Source of the DNA: Bacteroidota bacterium
GTDB lineage: Bacteria; Bacteroidota; Ignavibacteria; Ignavibacteriales; Melioribacteraceae
Assembly (NCBI GenBank): GCA_018829545.1
Contig: JAHJTX010000279.1
Coordinates: 1 to 42,590 of the forward strand
Reading direction: 5' to 3'
Length of the DNA stretch: 42,590 nucleotides
A program made the position numbers and the translations under genes. Shown piece by piece: positions 1-7,845 of the stretch (the first letter of the stretch is position 1; the number at the start of each line of letters is the position of its first letter). The notes under the pieces were generated by a model that ran no database searches, had not been told where the DNA came from, and was given only the letters and a program-made list of their open reading frames with translations.

Positions 1-1
1 C

Positions 2-235
2 ATGACACAGAGAAGAGAAATTAAACTAATTGATGAAGCCCTAGAAACACTAGGGTTCATTCAAAAAAAATATTTCAAAGTGATTTTTCAAAGTGATGAT
101 TTATCTCACTGCTTTACTGTTGTTGATTCATTCCTTGAATCAAAATCCTTTGAACTAGATCAAGAACTAATCGAGATCAGCAATGACGAAATTATGGAAG
201 CATATTTAGAACAAAAACAAATGTATAATTTTTAA
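2..235 (+). CDS. Hypothetical small protein (phage/element-like cassette)
   Basis: Not recognised. A 77-residue, acidic, mostly helical-looking protein with no signal peptide, membrane segment or metal motif. The ATG is the second base of the window, so the true start may lie further upstream and the entry may be 5'-partial. It is the first of four same-strand genes separated by 1-13 bases, the packing typical of phage or integrative-element early genes. The TAA stop is followed directly by the AGGAGTTAAAGAAG leader of the next gene, so translational coupling is likely. Reality of the gene is inferred from packing and ribosome-binding-site context, not from family recognition. Confidence 0.55.
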   Translation: MTQRREIKLIDEALETLGFIQKKYFKVIFQSDDLSHCFTVVDSFLESKSFELDQELIEISNDEIMEAYLEQKQMYNF

Positions 236-248
236 GGAGTTAAAGAAG

Positions 249-485
249 ATGATTCAAAATATATCTGATGATTTTTACAAATTTGATTCAAGACACAAGG
301 CTTTGAGCTTCGCGCAGTCTTGGAGCAATAATGAAAATTGTTACATAGCCGTAATTGATTCTTTTAATGCTGTCGCTGATGCTCATACTTATTTTATTGA
401 AAAGTCTGTCGGAATTTTAAGAAATGGCGAAAAGCTAATTGCTGAATTTGAAAATGGTTTTAACTTAACAAAAGGGAGTTATTGA
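249..485 (+). CDS. Hypothetical small protein (phage/element-like cassette)
   Basis: Not recognised. A 78-residue soluble protein containing one Cys, with a predicted alpha/beta character and no signal or membrane segment. A clear Shine-Dalgarno AAGGAG lies about 10 bases before the ATG, which supports this start. Its stop overlaps the region that carries the GGGAGTTATTGAA leader of the following gene, one base before that gene's ATG. It is the second gene in the element-like cassette. Function unknown; a small phage accessory or DNA-metabolism protein would fit the neighbourhood, but nothing in the sequence shows this. Confidence 0.6.
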   Translation: MIQNISDDFYKFDSRHKALSFAQSWSNNENCYIAVIDSFNAVADAHTYFIEKSVGILRNGEKLIAEFENGFNLTKGSY

Positions 486-486
486 A

Positions 487-696
487 ATGACTTTTAAAGA
501 TGATCCTCGTTGGATTAAAGCCCGTTTTAATTCTATTTGTTCATGCTCTCAATCAATTAAAAAAGGCGATGATATTTTTTACTATCCAAAATCTAAAACC
601 GCAATTTGTAAATTTTGCGGAGAATCAGCTTCGAAACAATTTAATTTAGAAGCACAAGACGAACAATTTTTTAATTCACAATTTAGGAGTAATTGA
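487..696 (+). CDS. Small putative zinc-ribbon protein (phage/element-like)
   Basis: A 69-residue protein with two paired cysteine knuckles: C18-x-C20 and C41-x2-C44 followed by Gly. They are separated by a GDDIFYYP-type segment, a pattern seen in small zinc-ribbon proteins of phages and mobile elements. Zinc binding is inferred from the four-Cys arrangement; the first knuckle has one residue between its cysteines rather than the usual two. The ATG is preceded by GGGAG at good spacing, one base after the stop of the upstream gene, and its own stop sits one base before the next gene's ATG. Possible roles are nucleic-acid binding or protein-protein contact with the downstream ATPase. The specific function is unknown. 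Confidence 0.65.
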   Translation: MTFKDDPRWIKARFNSICSCSQSIKKGDDIFYYPKSKTAICKFCGESASKQFNLEAQDEQFFNSQFRSN

Positions 697-697
697 A

Positions 698-1819
698 ATG
701 AAACTAACTGATTTCGCTACTGAATTAGTCAGTAAAAACAATTTTATTAAAGCCAGCTTTGGCGGCTTTCAAGGTGCGGGTAAATCCCGCACTGCTACTG
801 AATTTATTATCGGCGCTTATAAAGACATGAAATGTAAAAAGCCGATTCTAATCATTGACAATGAAAAAGGTTCTCGCTTCTTAATCCCTATTTTCAAAAA
901 AGCTGGAATCGAAGCAATCGCAAAGGATACAACTTCCTTAGCAGATGTTATTCAAGCATTTGATTTTATACAGAAAGGAGAAGTTGATTTTCTTTTCATT
1001 GATTCAATGACAAAGATTTATTACAAATTCGTAAGAGATTATAAAGCAAAGAATAGAAAATCTTTTATGGCCCTAAACGACTGGGGAAAACTTCTCCCCG
1101 CATGGCAAGAAGAATTTTCCGACCGTTTTGTTAATACTGATGGAAATATTGTTTTTACTGGAAGGGGAGGATTTGAATACGAAAAGGAAGAAGATACAAA
1201 AGATGAAAACGGAGTAGTTGTAGAAAAAGGTTCTTTTGTTAAGTCTGGAATCAAAATGAAAATAGCTGGCGAAACACCTTATGAAACCGATCTCAATATT
1301 TGGATGCAGCTTGAAAAAGAAATTACAAAAGACGGTAAACCTAAGCAGTTGAATGTTGCTTATGTTCTCAAAGACAGATCAGACACCATCAACGGTAAAA
1401 TCTTTGAAATGCCAAAGTATAAGAGCTTCAAACCGATTATCAATTTTATTCTTGGCCTGCCAATTGGCGATGTTGCTCAAGAGTCAACTAATGTCAATCT
1501 AACGCCTGGAAATGATTTTGATTATTACGAAAGGCTGACTAATCGTAAAATAGAAATCGAAAAAATTGAATCACTTTTTGAATTAAATAATCTTGGCTCT
1601 CCACGCTCCGCAGAAGAAAAGAAAATCAAGACAATGATTATTCAGAAGATTTTCGGAACTACTTCTAAAACTGAAATTGAAAAGATGGACGCTGCCCAAC
1701 TCAATTTTAAAAGAAGTGAACTGGATTCATTCTTTAATGCTTTTTCTACTGTGGATGATGATAAAATCTCTTTTATCGAATCCTACAACATCGCTAAAGA
1801 ACAGTTATTTGCAGTCTGA
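698..1819 (+). CDS. RecA-like P-loop ATPase, phage nucleotide-binding type (AAA_24/Sak4-like)
   Basis: A 373-residue P-loop NTPase. A Walker A motif GFQGAGKSR lies at residues 23-31 near the N terminus, a LIIDNE strand at 51-56, and a Walker B strand VDFLFIDS at 96-103 with D102. This order, with the P-loop near the N terminus and a long charged C-terminal part, matches phage nucleotide-binding proteins of the AAA_24/Sak4 type. Those act with single-strand DNA-binding and annealing proteins in phage recombination. The GGAGTAATTGAA leader is almost identical to the one before the previous gene. It is the last gene of the cassette and is followed by a strong hairpin. The ATPase fold is well supported; the recombination role is inferred from family and context. 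Confidence 0.75.
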   Translation: MKLTDFATELVSKNNFIKASFGGFQGAGKSRTATEFIIGAYKDMKCKKPILIIDNEKGSRFLIPIFKKAGIEAIAKDTTSLADVIQAFDFIQKGEVDFLFIDSMTKIYYKFVRDYKAKNRKSFMALNDWGKLLPAWQEEFSDRFVNTDGNIVFTGRGGFEYEKEEDTKDENGVVVEKGSFVKSGIKMKIAGETPYETDLNIWMQLEKEITKDGKPKQLNVAYVLKDRSDTINGKIFEMPKYKSFKPIINFILGLPIGDVAQESTNVNLTPGNDFDYYERLTNRKIEIEKIESLFELNNLGSPRSAEEKKIKTMIIQKIFGTTSKTEIEKMDAAQLNFKRSELDSFFNAFSTVDDDKISFIESYNIAKEQLFAV

Positions 1820-1850
1820 TACAAATTCATTCTAAGCAGTAAATCCACAG

Positions 1851-1875
1851 AAAAGGGAGTTTTTAGCTCCCTTTT
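1851..1875 (+). terminator. Intrinsic terminator after the element cassette
   Basis: A stem AAAAGGGAG / CTCCCTTTT (1851-1859 with 1867-1875) closes a 7-base loop and is followed by a T-rich tail TCTTGTGTATTATTTG. It lies 31 bases after the stop of the P-loop ATPase gene. The A- and T-rich stem base would also let it work for transcripts coming from the tmRNA side. Confidence 0.75.
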
Positions 1876-1928
1876 CTTGTGTATTATTTGTGTAATGTCT
1901 GTAAGTTGTTGTAATATAACGACTTTAG

Positions 1929-1962
1929 TGGAGGTGGCGGGAGTTGAACCCGCGTCCGAAAT
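1929..1962. other. Candidate attachment site: tmRNA 3' end (T arm and acceptor)
   Basis: The T arm and 3' acceptor strand of the tmRNA gene border the element-like cassette at 2-1875. Known tmRNA-targeting integrases recombine within this part of ssrA and leave the element downstream of the intact 3' end, which is the side on which the cassette lies here. No second copy of the motif and no integrase are visible in the window, so this is an inference from position. Confidence 0.35.
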
Positions 1963-2288
1963 TACATTTCAGAGAACGTCTACATACATAGTTTATTTTT
2001 TAGATCTTACACAATGAACTCCAATAAACAGGATTTCATTCCGCCAGTCCGGTTACCGCTTTCGCGGATTCGCCTCCTTTACCCGGGCGCTAAATTCGGC
2101 TAGTGTGCCAAACGGCGTTCTTCCTTAACTCGGCACACGTAGCTAAGGAGAACGGCTGCGTATTTTTTTACGCAGCTAAAGCGTAATCGTAATTATCGAT
2201 TATTTTTTTCCCAATGATTAACGTGGTTCGGGGATCACGGTATGCAGTTCAAAGAACAAATAATCCCGTCGAAGCCAATTTCACCCCC
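1929..2288 (-). ncRNA. ssrA: tmRNA (transfer-messenger RNA)
   Basis: Rescues stalled ribosomes and tags the incomplete peptide for proteolysis. The 5' end reads GGGGGTG followed by the conserved GGCTTCGACGGG block. The 3' end has a T arm GCGGGTTCAACTCCCGC and the strand CACCTCC, which pairs with the 5' heptamer (one G-U pair). The discriminator A is followed by CTA, so CCA is not encoded. The tag frame starts at GGG (2210-2212) and ends at TAA (2168-2170), encoding GKKIIDNYDYALAA; the ALAA end is the usual protease degron. The stop codon lies in the hairpin GCTGCGTA/TACGCAGC. Pseudoknot-like GC-rich repeats occupy 2040-2160. One-piece, 360 nt, a usual size. Confidence 0.96.
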
Positions 2289-2332
2289 AAGGAATTTAAG
2301 AATTGTAAATGGGAATAGAAAATTACAGGATT

Positions 2333-2884
2333 CTAATCTTTCTTCCAGTAAATATCGCGATTGCCGGAGACAGAGTTTTCATATCGCGCCAATACGAACA
2401 ATAAATCAGAAAGACGGTTCAAATATACTACAATTTTGGGATTAATCTCAACTAGTTCTGACAGCGACACGCAAATACGCTCCGCTCTTCTGCAAACTGA
2501 TCGCGCAAAATGAATAAACGATGCGGCAGTATTTCCACCGGGAAGAATAAACGAAGTTAGAGGTTCGAGACTCTGCTCAAAATAATCTATACTAACCTCA
2601 AGTTCAGATATAGACTTTGGAGATATGGGAGTAATGGAATTTCTTGAGTTGGTTTTATCAATTGGCGTTGCTAGGTCTGCGCCAACATTAAAGAGTTGGT
2701 TTTGAATTGAGGTAAGTAACTTTTTAATTTCAGTATTATTCGTCAATGAAACGACAACTCCCAAAATGGAATTTAATTCATCGACTGTGCCGTATGATTC
2801 TAGTCTTAAATTATTCTTCTTCACACGGTCGCCCCCGAATAGCGAAGTTTCACCTTTATCACCGGTTTTAGTGTAAATCTTCAT
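2333..2884 (-). CDS. Cob(I)alamin adenosyltransferase (PduO type)
   Basis: Transfers the adenosyl group of ATP to cob(I)alamin to make coenzyme B12. The 183-residue protein starts MKIYTKTGDKGETSLFGG, the family's conserved N-terminal ATP-binding segment. It continues with YGTVDELNS and ends with a helix carrying ARSVCRRAER, whose Arg/Glu residues bind ATP in the PduO/MMAB family. The frame is open for 25 more codons upstream, but they overlap the ygfZ-like gene and are not conserved in character, so the internal ATG at 2884 is chosen. It lies 7 bases after the ygfZ-like gene, apparently one transcript. No cobalamin riboswitch was seen nearby. Confidence 0.93.
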   Translation of the reverse strand: MKIYTKTGDKGETSLFGGDRVKKNNLRLESYGTVDELNSILGVVVSLTNNTEIKKLLTSIQNQLFNVGADLATPIDKTNSRNSITPISPKSISELEVSIDYFEQSLEPLTSFILPGGNTAASFIHFARSVCRRAERICVSLSELVEINPKIVVYLNRLSDLLFVLARYENSVSGNRDIYWKKD

Positions 2885-2891
2885 GATACAA

Positions 2892-3956
2892 TTACAACTC
2901 GATAATTTTATATTCGTTTTTATCTTTATTGAAAAGGATGCCGTTTTCAACACACGCATTTTTTCTTATTAATGCTAATCCTACTTTTTCATTCTTCGAA
3001 ATTGAATCGGTGATTGAAGTAATTGTACCAGCCTCTTCTTTGTCAACCGAATAAAGTTCAATTGGTGCGGATGAATTATTTGTTTTCGCAGTCGAAACGA
3101 CGCACAATTTCCTCTGAACTTTATCATAGGTTTCAAGTCTCGCAATCACTTCCTGACCAATATAACAGCCCTTGCTCGAACTAACATGCTGCATCAAGTT
3201 CAACTCATGCGGATTGTACTGATCATTAATCTCTTCCGGATATTGAGGAATTCCTTTTTCAATTCTAAAATTGTTATAAGCCAAAAAGCCGATTCTCTTT
3301 AAAGAAAAGATGGAATTTTCTGACAATAATTTTGAAAGCAGCAAATCGCCAAAATCAGTATCAACAATAATTTCATACCTATAACAATTTTGTTCGGTAC
3401 GCAATTTTAAAATGTGAACAAAAAAACTATCAAGCTGAAGACGCAAAATATTTTCATCAGTTAGGTCGTTAGCATTTTTACCGAATATTAACGTCATGAA
3501 CGATTCTGCTTGCGGTCCAAGAATTTCAAACACTCTGAATTCATTGGATGGCTCAGTATGAATGTCTTCTGTAATTATATACCGGCTAATCCACCGATTA
3601 ACTAACGGCGCCGCGTCAATAGAGCATATTAAGTAATGCGCCTCATTCAATGACAGCAAATTGGTTCTGTCTATCAGTCTTCCTTTACCATTTGTGAAAA
3701 GAGTTGATTTGTGTTTTAAAATACCGAGTCGGGAAAGATCGTTCGTTGATACTCTCTGCAGAAAAGATAAGGTGTCATTCCCCTTCAATTTTATTATTGA
3801 ATTGTAGGAGATATCTCTTAAACCCACCCCATGCAGAAGTGTGTCATATTCCTCTTCAACGCTGGTAAAGTTTGGAATTTTAAACTCATCAAAGCCATTA
3901 TCTTTAAATGAATCTATTTTGATTGAATCGCTGTTGTCAAAATTTTCAAAGCTCAA
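2892..3956 (-). CDS. ygfZ: YgfZ/GcvT-like folate-binding protein
   Basis: A 354-residue member of the aminomethyltransferase-like family. YgfZ proteins use folate and assist repair or assembly of certain Fe-S enzymes. The diagnostic signature KGCYIGQEVIARLETYDKVQRK is present in the second half (about residues 261-282), with the preceding RIEKGIPQYPEEI segment also typical. It lacks the full catalytic set of glycine-cleavage T protein, and no gcvH or gcvP is nearby, so YgfZ is favoured over GcvT. The start is a TTG, preceded by AGGAAAGG at suitable spacing with no in-frame ATG upstream. Co-transcribed with the adenosyltransferase downstream. Confidence 0.88.
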   Translation of the reverse strand: MSFENFDNSDSIKIDSFKDNGFDEFKIPNFTSVEEEYDTLLHGVGLRDISYNSIIKLKGNDTLSFLQRVSTNDLSRLGILKHKSTLFTNGKGRLIDRTNLLSLNEAHYLICSIDAAPLVNRWISRYIITEDIHTEPSNEFRVFEILGPQAESFMTLIFGKNANDLTDENILRLQLDSFFVHILKLRTEQNCYRYEIIVDTDFGDLLLSKLLSENSIFSLKRIGFLAYNNFRIEKGIPQYPEEINDQYNPHELNLMQHVSSSKGCYIGQEVIARLETYDKVQRKLCVVSTAKTNNSSAPIELYSVDKEEAGTITSITDSISKNEKVGLALIRKNACVENGILFNKDKNEYKIIEL

Positions 3957-3985
3957 TATGAATCCTTTCCTGATCGAATGAAATA

Positions 3986-4843
3986 CTAAAACTTTCTAAA
4001 CCATTTTTTATTTCTCTTTGTAACATAAAGCTCTCGCTGCGTATCCCAATAAAATTTAACAGAGTCAATTAATTTAATTCGCACCGAGTCGTCAATAAAT
4101 CTATACTCCAAATAATCCGGGAATTTATCATCATTCTCATTTATTAGTATGCGCTTATGAGCGATGCCTAAATAAGTTTCCATTAAATGCGGTTTATTTC
4201 GGATGCCGTCAACGAAAAAGTAATTATAATTGCGATGCCCTGAAATAATACCCGCTTCAAAATTTAATTCAATGTAACTCATGTTCTTATTCTTCCAAGT
4301 TTTCATTTTCATTGAATTAAACCCGCCGTGGATAGGCACTTCTGATTCCCAAACAACGTTAAAATTATTATCACTACATTCAAGCAGTACTAGATAAAAG
4401 AAAGCTGTCCCCAGTCGCGTGCTGTCCAAATTAATAAAACTCGATTCATAACCGATTATGTTCTTTCTTTCAATCGGACGTTCACCTTCTTTTGATTTTG
4501 CTATTGCTGTAAAAATATATTGAGTTCTATCCCGGTCGATGAAATAAAGCACAGCCGGTTTTGGAATATTGTAAGTATACGTTCTATCAAACTCAACTAA
4601 GCTAGTGCCTTCCGGATATGTTGCAAGAATAAATTCCTGAACAGCAATTGTATCGCAAGGAGTGCGGTTAGCAGCTAATTCCTTTTTCTTTTCGATATTA
4701 TATTCTTTTAAATCCCGGTCAACATCTCTGCTTAGATTTCTATCACCATATGTTCTTTTAGCATCTTCTGTGTCTTCAGTATCACCACAGCCAATAAAAA
4801 CCAACGCCAACAACAAAAGCAGTAAATATTTTGCTGTCTTCAT
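3986..4843 (-). CDS. Lipoprotein of unknown function
   Basis: A 285-residue protein with a type II signal peptide: a Lys near the start, a run of seven leucines, and the lipobox FIGC with the lipidated Cys at about residue 19. The Asp after Cys+1 (CGD) does not match the strict inner-membrane retention rule. A highly charged linker (residues 20-60) precedes a globular part rich in beta-strand-like segments. No family recognised. The start is fixed by AAAGGTGAAG just before the ATG. It sits 29 bases upstream of the ygfZ-like gene and downstream of the M20 peptidase on the same strand; a functional link is not evident. Confidence 0.8.
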   Translation of the reverse strand: MKTAKYLLLLLLALVFIGCGDTEDTEDAKRTYGDRNLSRDVDRDLKEYNIEKKKELAANRTPCDTIAVQEFILATYPEGTSLVEFDRTYTYNIPKPAVLYFIDRDRTQYIFTAIAKSKEGERPIERKNIIGYESSFINLDSTRLGTAFFYLVLLECSDNNFNVVWESEVPIHGGFNSMKMKTWKNKNMSYIELNFEAGIISGHRNYNYFFVDGIRNKPHLMETYLGIAHKRILINENDDKFPDYLEYRFIDDSVRIKLIDSVKFYWDTQRELYVTKRNKKWFRKF

Positions 4844-4902
4844 TTCTTCACCTTTATATAGTTACAACTCCTGACCATGTAATAGAATTTTTTTCCGCTT
4901 GT

Positions 4903-6267
4903 CTACTTCGAGATTTCATCAAGGAAGTAAACCGAACTTAAAATGCCTAGCTCAAAATTCTTAAGACTAAAATGCTCGTTCGGAGAATGTATATCATCTG
5001 TATCTAATCCCAATCCCATTAAAACAATCGGAGCTTTGAGGATGTTAGCAAATTCAACGACAATTGGAATTGATCCGCCTTCTCTTGTAAAGACAGTTTC
5101 TTTACCGAATGCTCTTGTTGTTGCCCTTGCTGCAGCTTCAATAGTTGGGTTATCCAAATCCATTAGAAACGCTAAACCGCCGTGCATTTCCGTAACATTT
5201 AGTTTAACGGATTTTGGCGCAAGAGATAAAACATGTTTAGTAAATTCTTTTGCAATTTCTTTCGGATCTTGATTCGGAACTAATCTCATGGAAATTTTAG
5301 CAGACGCCTTTGATGGCAGAACAGTTTTTGCACCTTGTCCAATAAATCCGCCGACAATACCGTTGCAATCCAAAGTAGGTCTGCCGGATAATCTTTCAAG
5401 AGTCGAGTAACCAGCTTCTCCTTGCAAGGCGCCAACATTCAGTTCCTTTGCCAATGATGCGTCAGAGAAATTGAGTTTTTTGTAATTGGCTTTTTCTTTC
5501 GGCGTAATTTTTTTTGCGTTTTTATAAAAATTAGGAACAGATACTTTTCCGTTTTTATCGTGCAGTTTAGTAATAATTTTTGCTAGTTCATTAATTGGAT
5601 TAGCAACTCCGCCGCCGAAACTTCCGGAATGAAGATCGCGGTTCGGTCCAACTACTTCAACTTCCATATAGCAAAGTCCGCGCAATCCATAATTAATAGT
5701 TGGAATGCCATCACCGTACATACTCGTATCCGAGATTAATACAGAATCGCACTTCAACATTTTATTATTTTTCTTAAGGAATTTTCCTAAATTCTGGCTG
5801 CCGATCTCTTCTTCACCCTCAATAATAAACTTAACATTTACAGGAAGTGAACCCACGGTTTTCAAATATGCTTCAACGCTTTTAATATGAACAAGATTTT
5901 GACCTTTATTATCATTCGCACCGCGCGCATAAATTTTTCCTTTTTTTACAACAGGTTCAAATGGATGGTTAGTCCACTCATCAATAGGATCAACTGGTTG
6001 AACATCGTAATGTCCGTAAATTAAAACGGTAGGTTTATCTTTTGCATCCAGCCATTCGCCGTAAACAATCGGGTGACCATCTGTCTTAAAAATCTCAACT
6101 TTGTTAAGTCCGGCATCTTTCAATTTGCCGGCAACAAAATTTGCACACTTTTCAATATCCTTTTTATTTTCAGCTAAAGTGCTGATGCTCGGAATTCGCA
6201 AGTAATCTTTTAATTCTTCAACGTATCCTTTTTTATTCTTTTTAATATAACTAAGTACTTGTTTCAC
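4903..6267 (-). CDS. M20-family metallo-dipeptidase
   Basis: A 454-residue zinc dipeptidase, probably cytoplasmic since no signal peptide is seen. The whole M20 active site is visible: H86 and catalytic D88 in YGHYDVQPVD, metal ligand D119 in ARGANDNKGQ, the Glu pair in EGEEEIGS (152-154), D180 in ISDTSMYGDGIP, the dimer-domain His in DLHSGSFGG, and the last metal ligand H427 in DIHSPNEHF. The catalytic domain is interrupted by the lid/dimerisation domain (about 200-320), as usual. The start is GTG, preceded by AAGAAGGGAAAC. It is divergent from lptF across a 204-base spacer, which must hold both promoters. Exact substrate (dipeptides, Xaa-His or tripeptides) cannot be told. Confidence 0.93.
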   Translation of the reverse strand: MKQVLSYIKKNKKGYVEELKDYLRIPSISTLAENKKDIEKCANFVAGKLKDAGLNKVEIFKTDGHPIVYGEWLDAKDKPTVLIYGHYDVQPVDPIDEWTNHPFEPVVKKGKIYARGANDNKGQNLVHIKSVEAYLKTVGSLPVNVKFIIEGEEEIGSQNLGKFLKKNNKMLKCDSVLISDTSMYGDGIPTINYGLRGLCYMEVEVVGPNRDLHSGSFGGGVANPINELAKIITKLHDKNGKVSVPNFYKNAKKITPKEKANYKKLNFSDASLAKELNVGALQGEAGYSTLERLSGRPTLDCNGIVGGFIGQGAKTVLPSKASAKISMRLVPNQDPKEIAKEFTKHVLSLAPKSVKLNVTEMHGGLAFLMDLDNPTIEAAARATTRAFGKETVFTREGGSIPIVVEFANILKAPIVLMGLGLDTDDIHSPNEHFSLKNFELGILSSVYFLDEISK

Positions 6268-6471
6268 ATGTTTCCCTTCTTATGAAAAAAATAAAATTAT
6301 GTTTGCCTAATTTACGCCTATATTTGAAGCATTTCAAGAAATGAATAATTTTATCTAAAGTAATTGTTTTTTTTAGATGCTTGTCTCATGCAAGTTAAAG
6401 AATAATAAGCGAATTTTATATTAGCCGTTAATTCTGTAATTTTGTCTGTAATTTGCGAGAACAATTGATTA

Positions 6472-7845
6472 ATGATTTTATTCCGATATATAATTAAAGC
6501 GCATTTGATACCGTTTTTATTTTCGGTGTTCACTTTAATGTCTGTATTTCTTCTTCAGTTTTTTATGAAATTTGCAGACAAACTCGTTGGCAAGGGTTTA
6601 TCGTTATTCGTAATTATTAAGTTAATAGCCTACAATTTGGCATGGATGCTTGTTCTGGTTGTGCCCATGTCTGTCCTTGTTGCAACTCTAATGGCTTTTG
6701 GAAGCATGGCTCAGAACAACGAAGTTTCAATCATGAAAGCTTCCGGAATAAGTTTATATAAAATGATGATGCCTCCGCTTTTAGGAAGTATACTAGTTGG
6801 ATTTCTGCTCATCCAATTCAACAATTATGTTTATCCCAACGCTAATCATCAAGCGCGAATACTACGTTATGATATATCGAGAAAAAAGCCGACTCTATCT
6901 TTGGTGCCGGGAGTTTTTTCACAAGAAGTTTCGCGGTATTCAATTTTAGTTAGAGATATTGATCAAGAATCAAATGAGTTAATTGGCGTTACGATATATG
7001 ATAATACCGATCCTAGGAATATTGCTGTCGTAACTGCCGAGAAAGGATACCTTTACTTTTCTAAATCTCAAGATAAACTTATAATGGATCTTTGGAGCGG
7101 CGAAATTCACACTAACGACGTAACCAAGTCTGAAGCATACCGCAAATTAATTTTCGAGAAGCATAAAATTATTATGGATGCCGATCAATTTTCATTCAGA
7201 GAAACTGAACCAGGGCAGCTATCACGAGGAGAAAGAGAACTAGGCAGCGCAGAGTTGCTGGCAATTGTGGATAGTTTGAGAGGATTGCGAGCCGAACAAA
7301 TTGTAGAATTTGAGGACAAAATTTACGTTCACTTTGTTGTGCCTTCTCTTAAAGGTGAATCCAGAAGGAATTATTCCAACACAAAAAAGTTTATATATCT
7401 TCGAGTTGAAGACAGAATTAAAAATGCGCGAAGCAATATGAAATCTACTTTGAGAAGACTGGAAATCAACAATAAAAATATTAATAAGTATCTTGTTGAA
7501 ACTCATAAAAAATATGCGATACCGGTTGCATGTATTGTTTTTATACTTATCGGCGCGCCGCTTGGAACAATGACGCGCAATGGCGGTATTGGAGTTGCCG
7601 GAGGAATCAGTTTAATTTTCTTTTTAATTTACTGGGCGTTTTTAATGGGAGGCGAAAAATTTGCAGATAGAGGTTTGCTTTCACCATTTTGGGGAATGTG
7701 GTCTGCTAATTTTGTACTTGGCGCGCTTGGATTGTATTTCACGTATAAGAGCGCCAAAGAGCGCATCACAATTGATTTTTCTTTCTTGATGAAATTAATT
7801 CCCAAGAACTGGAGAACTGGTAATAATAATAATGAAAATTCTTGA
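6472..7845 (+). CDS. lptF: LptF/LptG-family permease (LPS export), first copy
   Basis: An inner-membrane subunit of the LptB2FG transporter that extracts lipopolysaccharide and passes it to LptC/LptA. The 457-residue protein has the family layout: three N-terminal membrane helices (about 10-33, 55-80, 98-118), a large periplasmic domain (about 125-340), and three C-terminal helices (about 348-425). The conserved NNEVSIMKASGISLYK coupling segment is visible near residues 82-97, and the GAPLGTMTRNGG motif near the C-terminal helices. The periplasmic domain is longer than in the second copy. The gene overlaps the next one by 14 bases, so the two are translated together. Calling this one LptF rather than LptG rests on order only. 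Confidence 0.9.
   Translation: MILFRYIIKAHLIPFLFSVFTLMSVFLLQFFMKFADKLVGKGLSLFVIIKLIAYNLAWMLVLVVPMSVLVATLMAFGSMAQNNEVSIMKASGISLYKMMMPPLLGSILVGFLLIQFNNYVYPNANHQARILRYDISRKKPTLSLVPGVFSQEVSRYSILVRDIDQESNELIGVTIYDNTDPRNIAVVTAEKGYLYFSKSQDKLIMDLWSGEIHTNDVTKSEAYRKLIFEKHKIIMDADQFSFRETEPGQLSRGERELGSAELLAIVDSLRGLRAEQIVEFEDKIYVHFVVPSLKGESRRNYSNTKKFIYLRVEDRIKNARSNMKSTLRRLEINNKNINKYLVETHKKYAIPVACIVFILIGAPLGTMTRNGGIGVAGGISLIFFLIYWAFLMGGEKFADRGLLSPFWGMWSANFVLGALGLYFTYKSAKERITIDFSFLMKLIPKNWRTGNNNNENS

Noticed and set aside
2242-2445. A 67-codon plus-strand open frame
   Set aside because: It covers the 5' end of the tmRNA gene on the opposite strand and the end of the adenosyltransferase gene; it is a chance frame.
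2892-3956. Glycine cleavage T protein (gcvT)
   Set aside because: The KGCYIGQE signature and the absence of gcvH and gcvP fit YgfZ better.
4943-5272. A 109-codon plus-strand open frame
   Set aside because: Antisense shadow of the M20 peptidase, whose active-site motifs are intact.
6351-6533. A 60-codon minus-strand open frame in the lptF promoter region
   Set aside because: Overlaps the start of lptF and has no clear ribosome-binding site; the spacer is needed for the divergent promoters.
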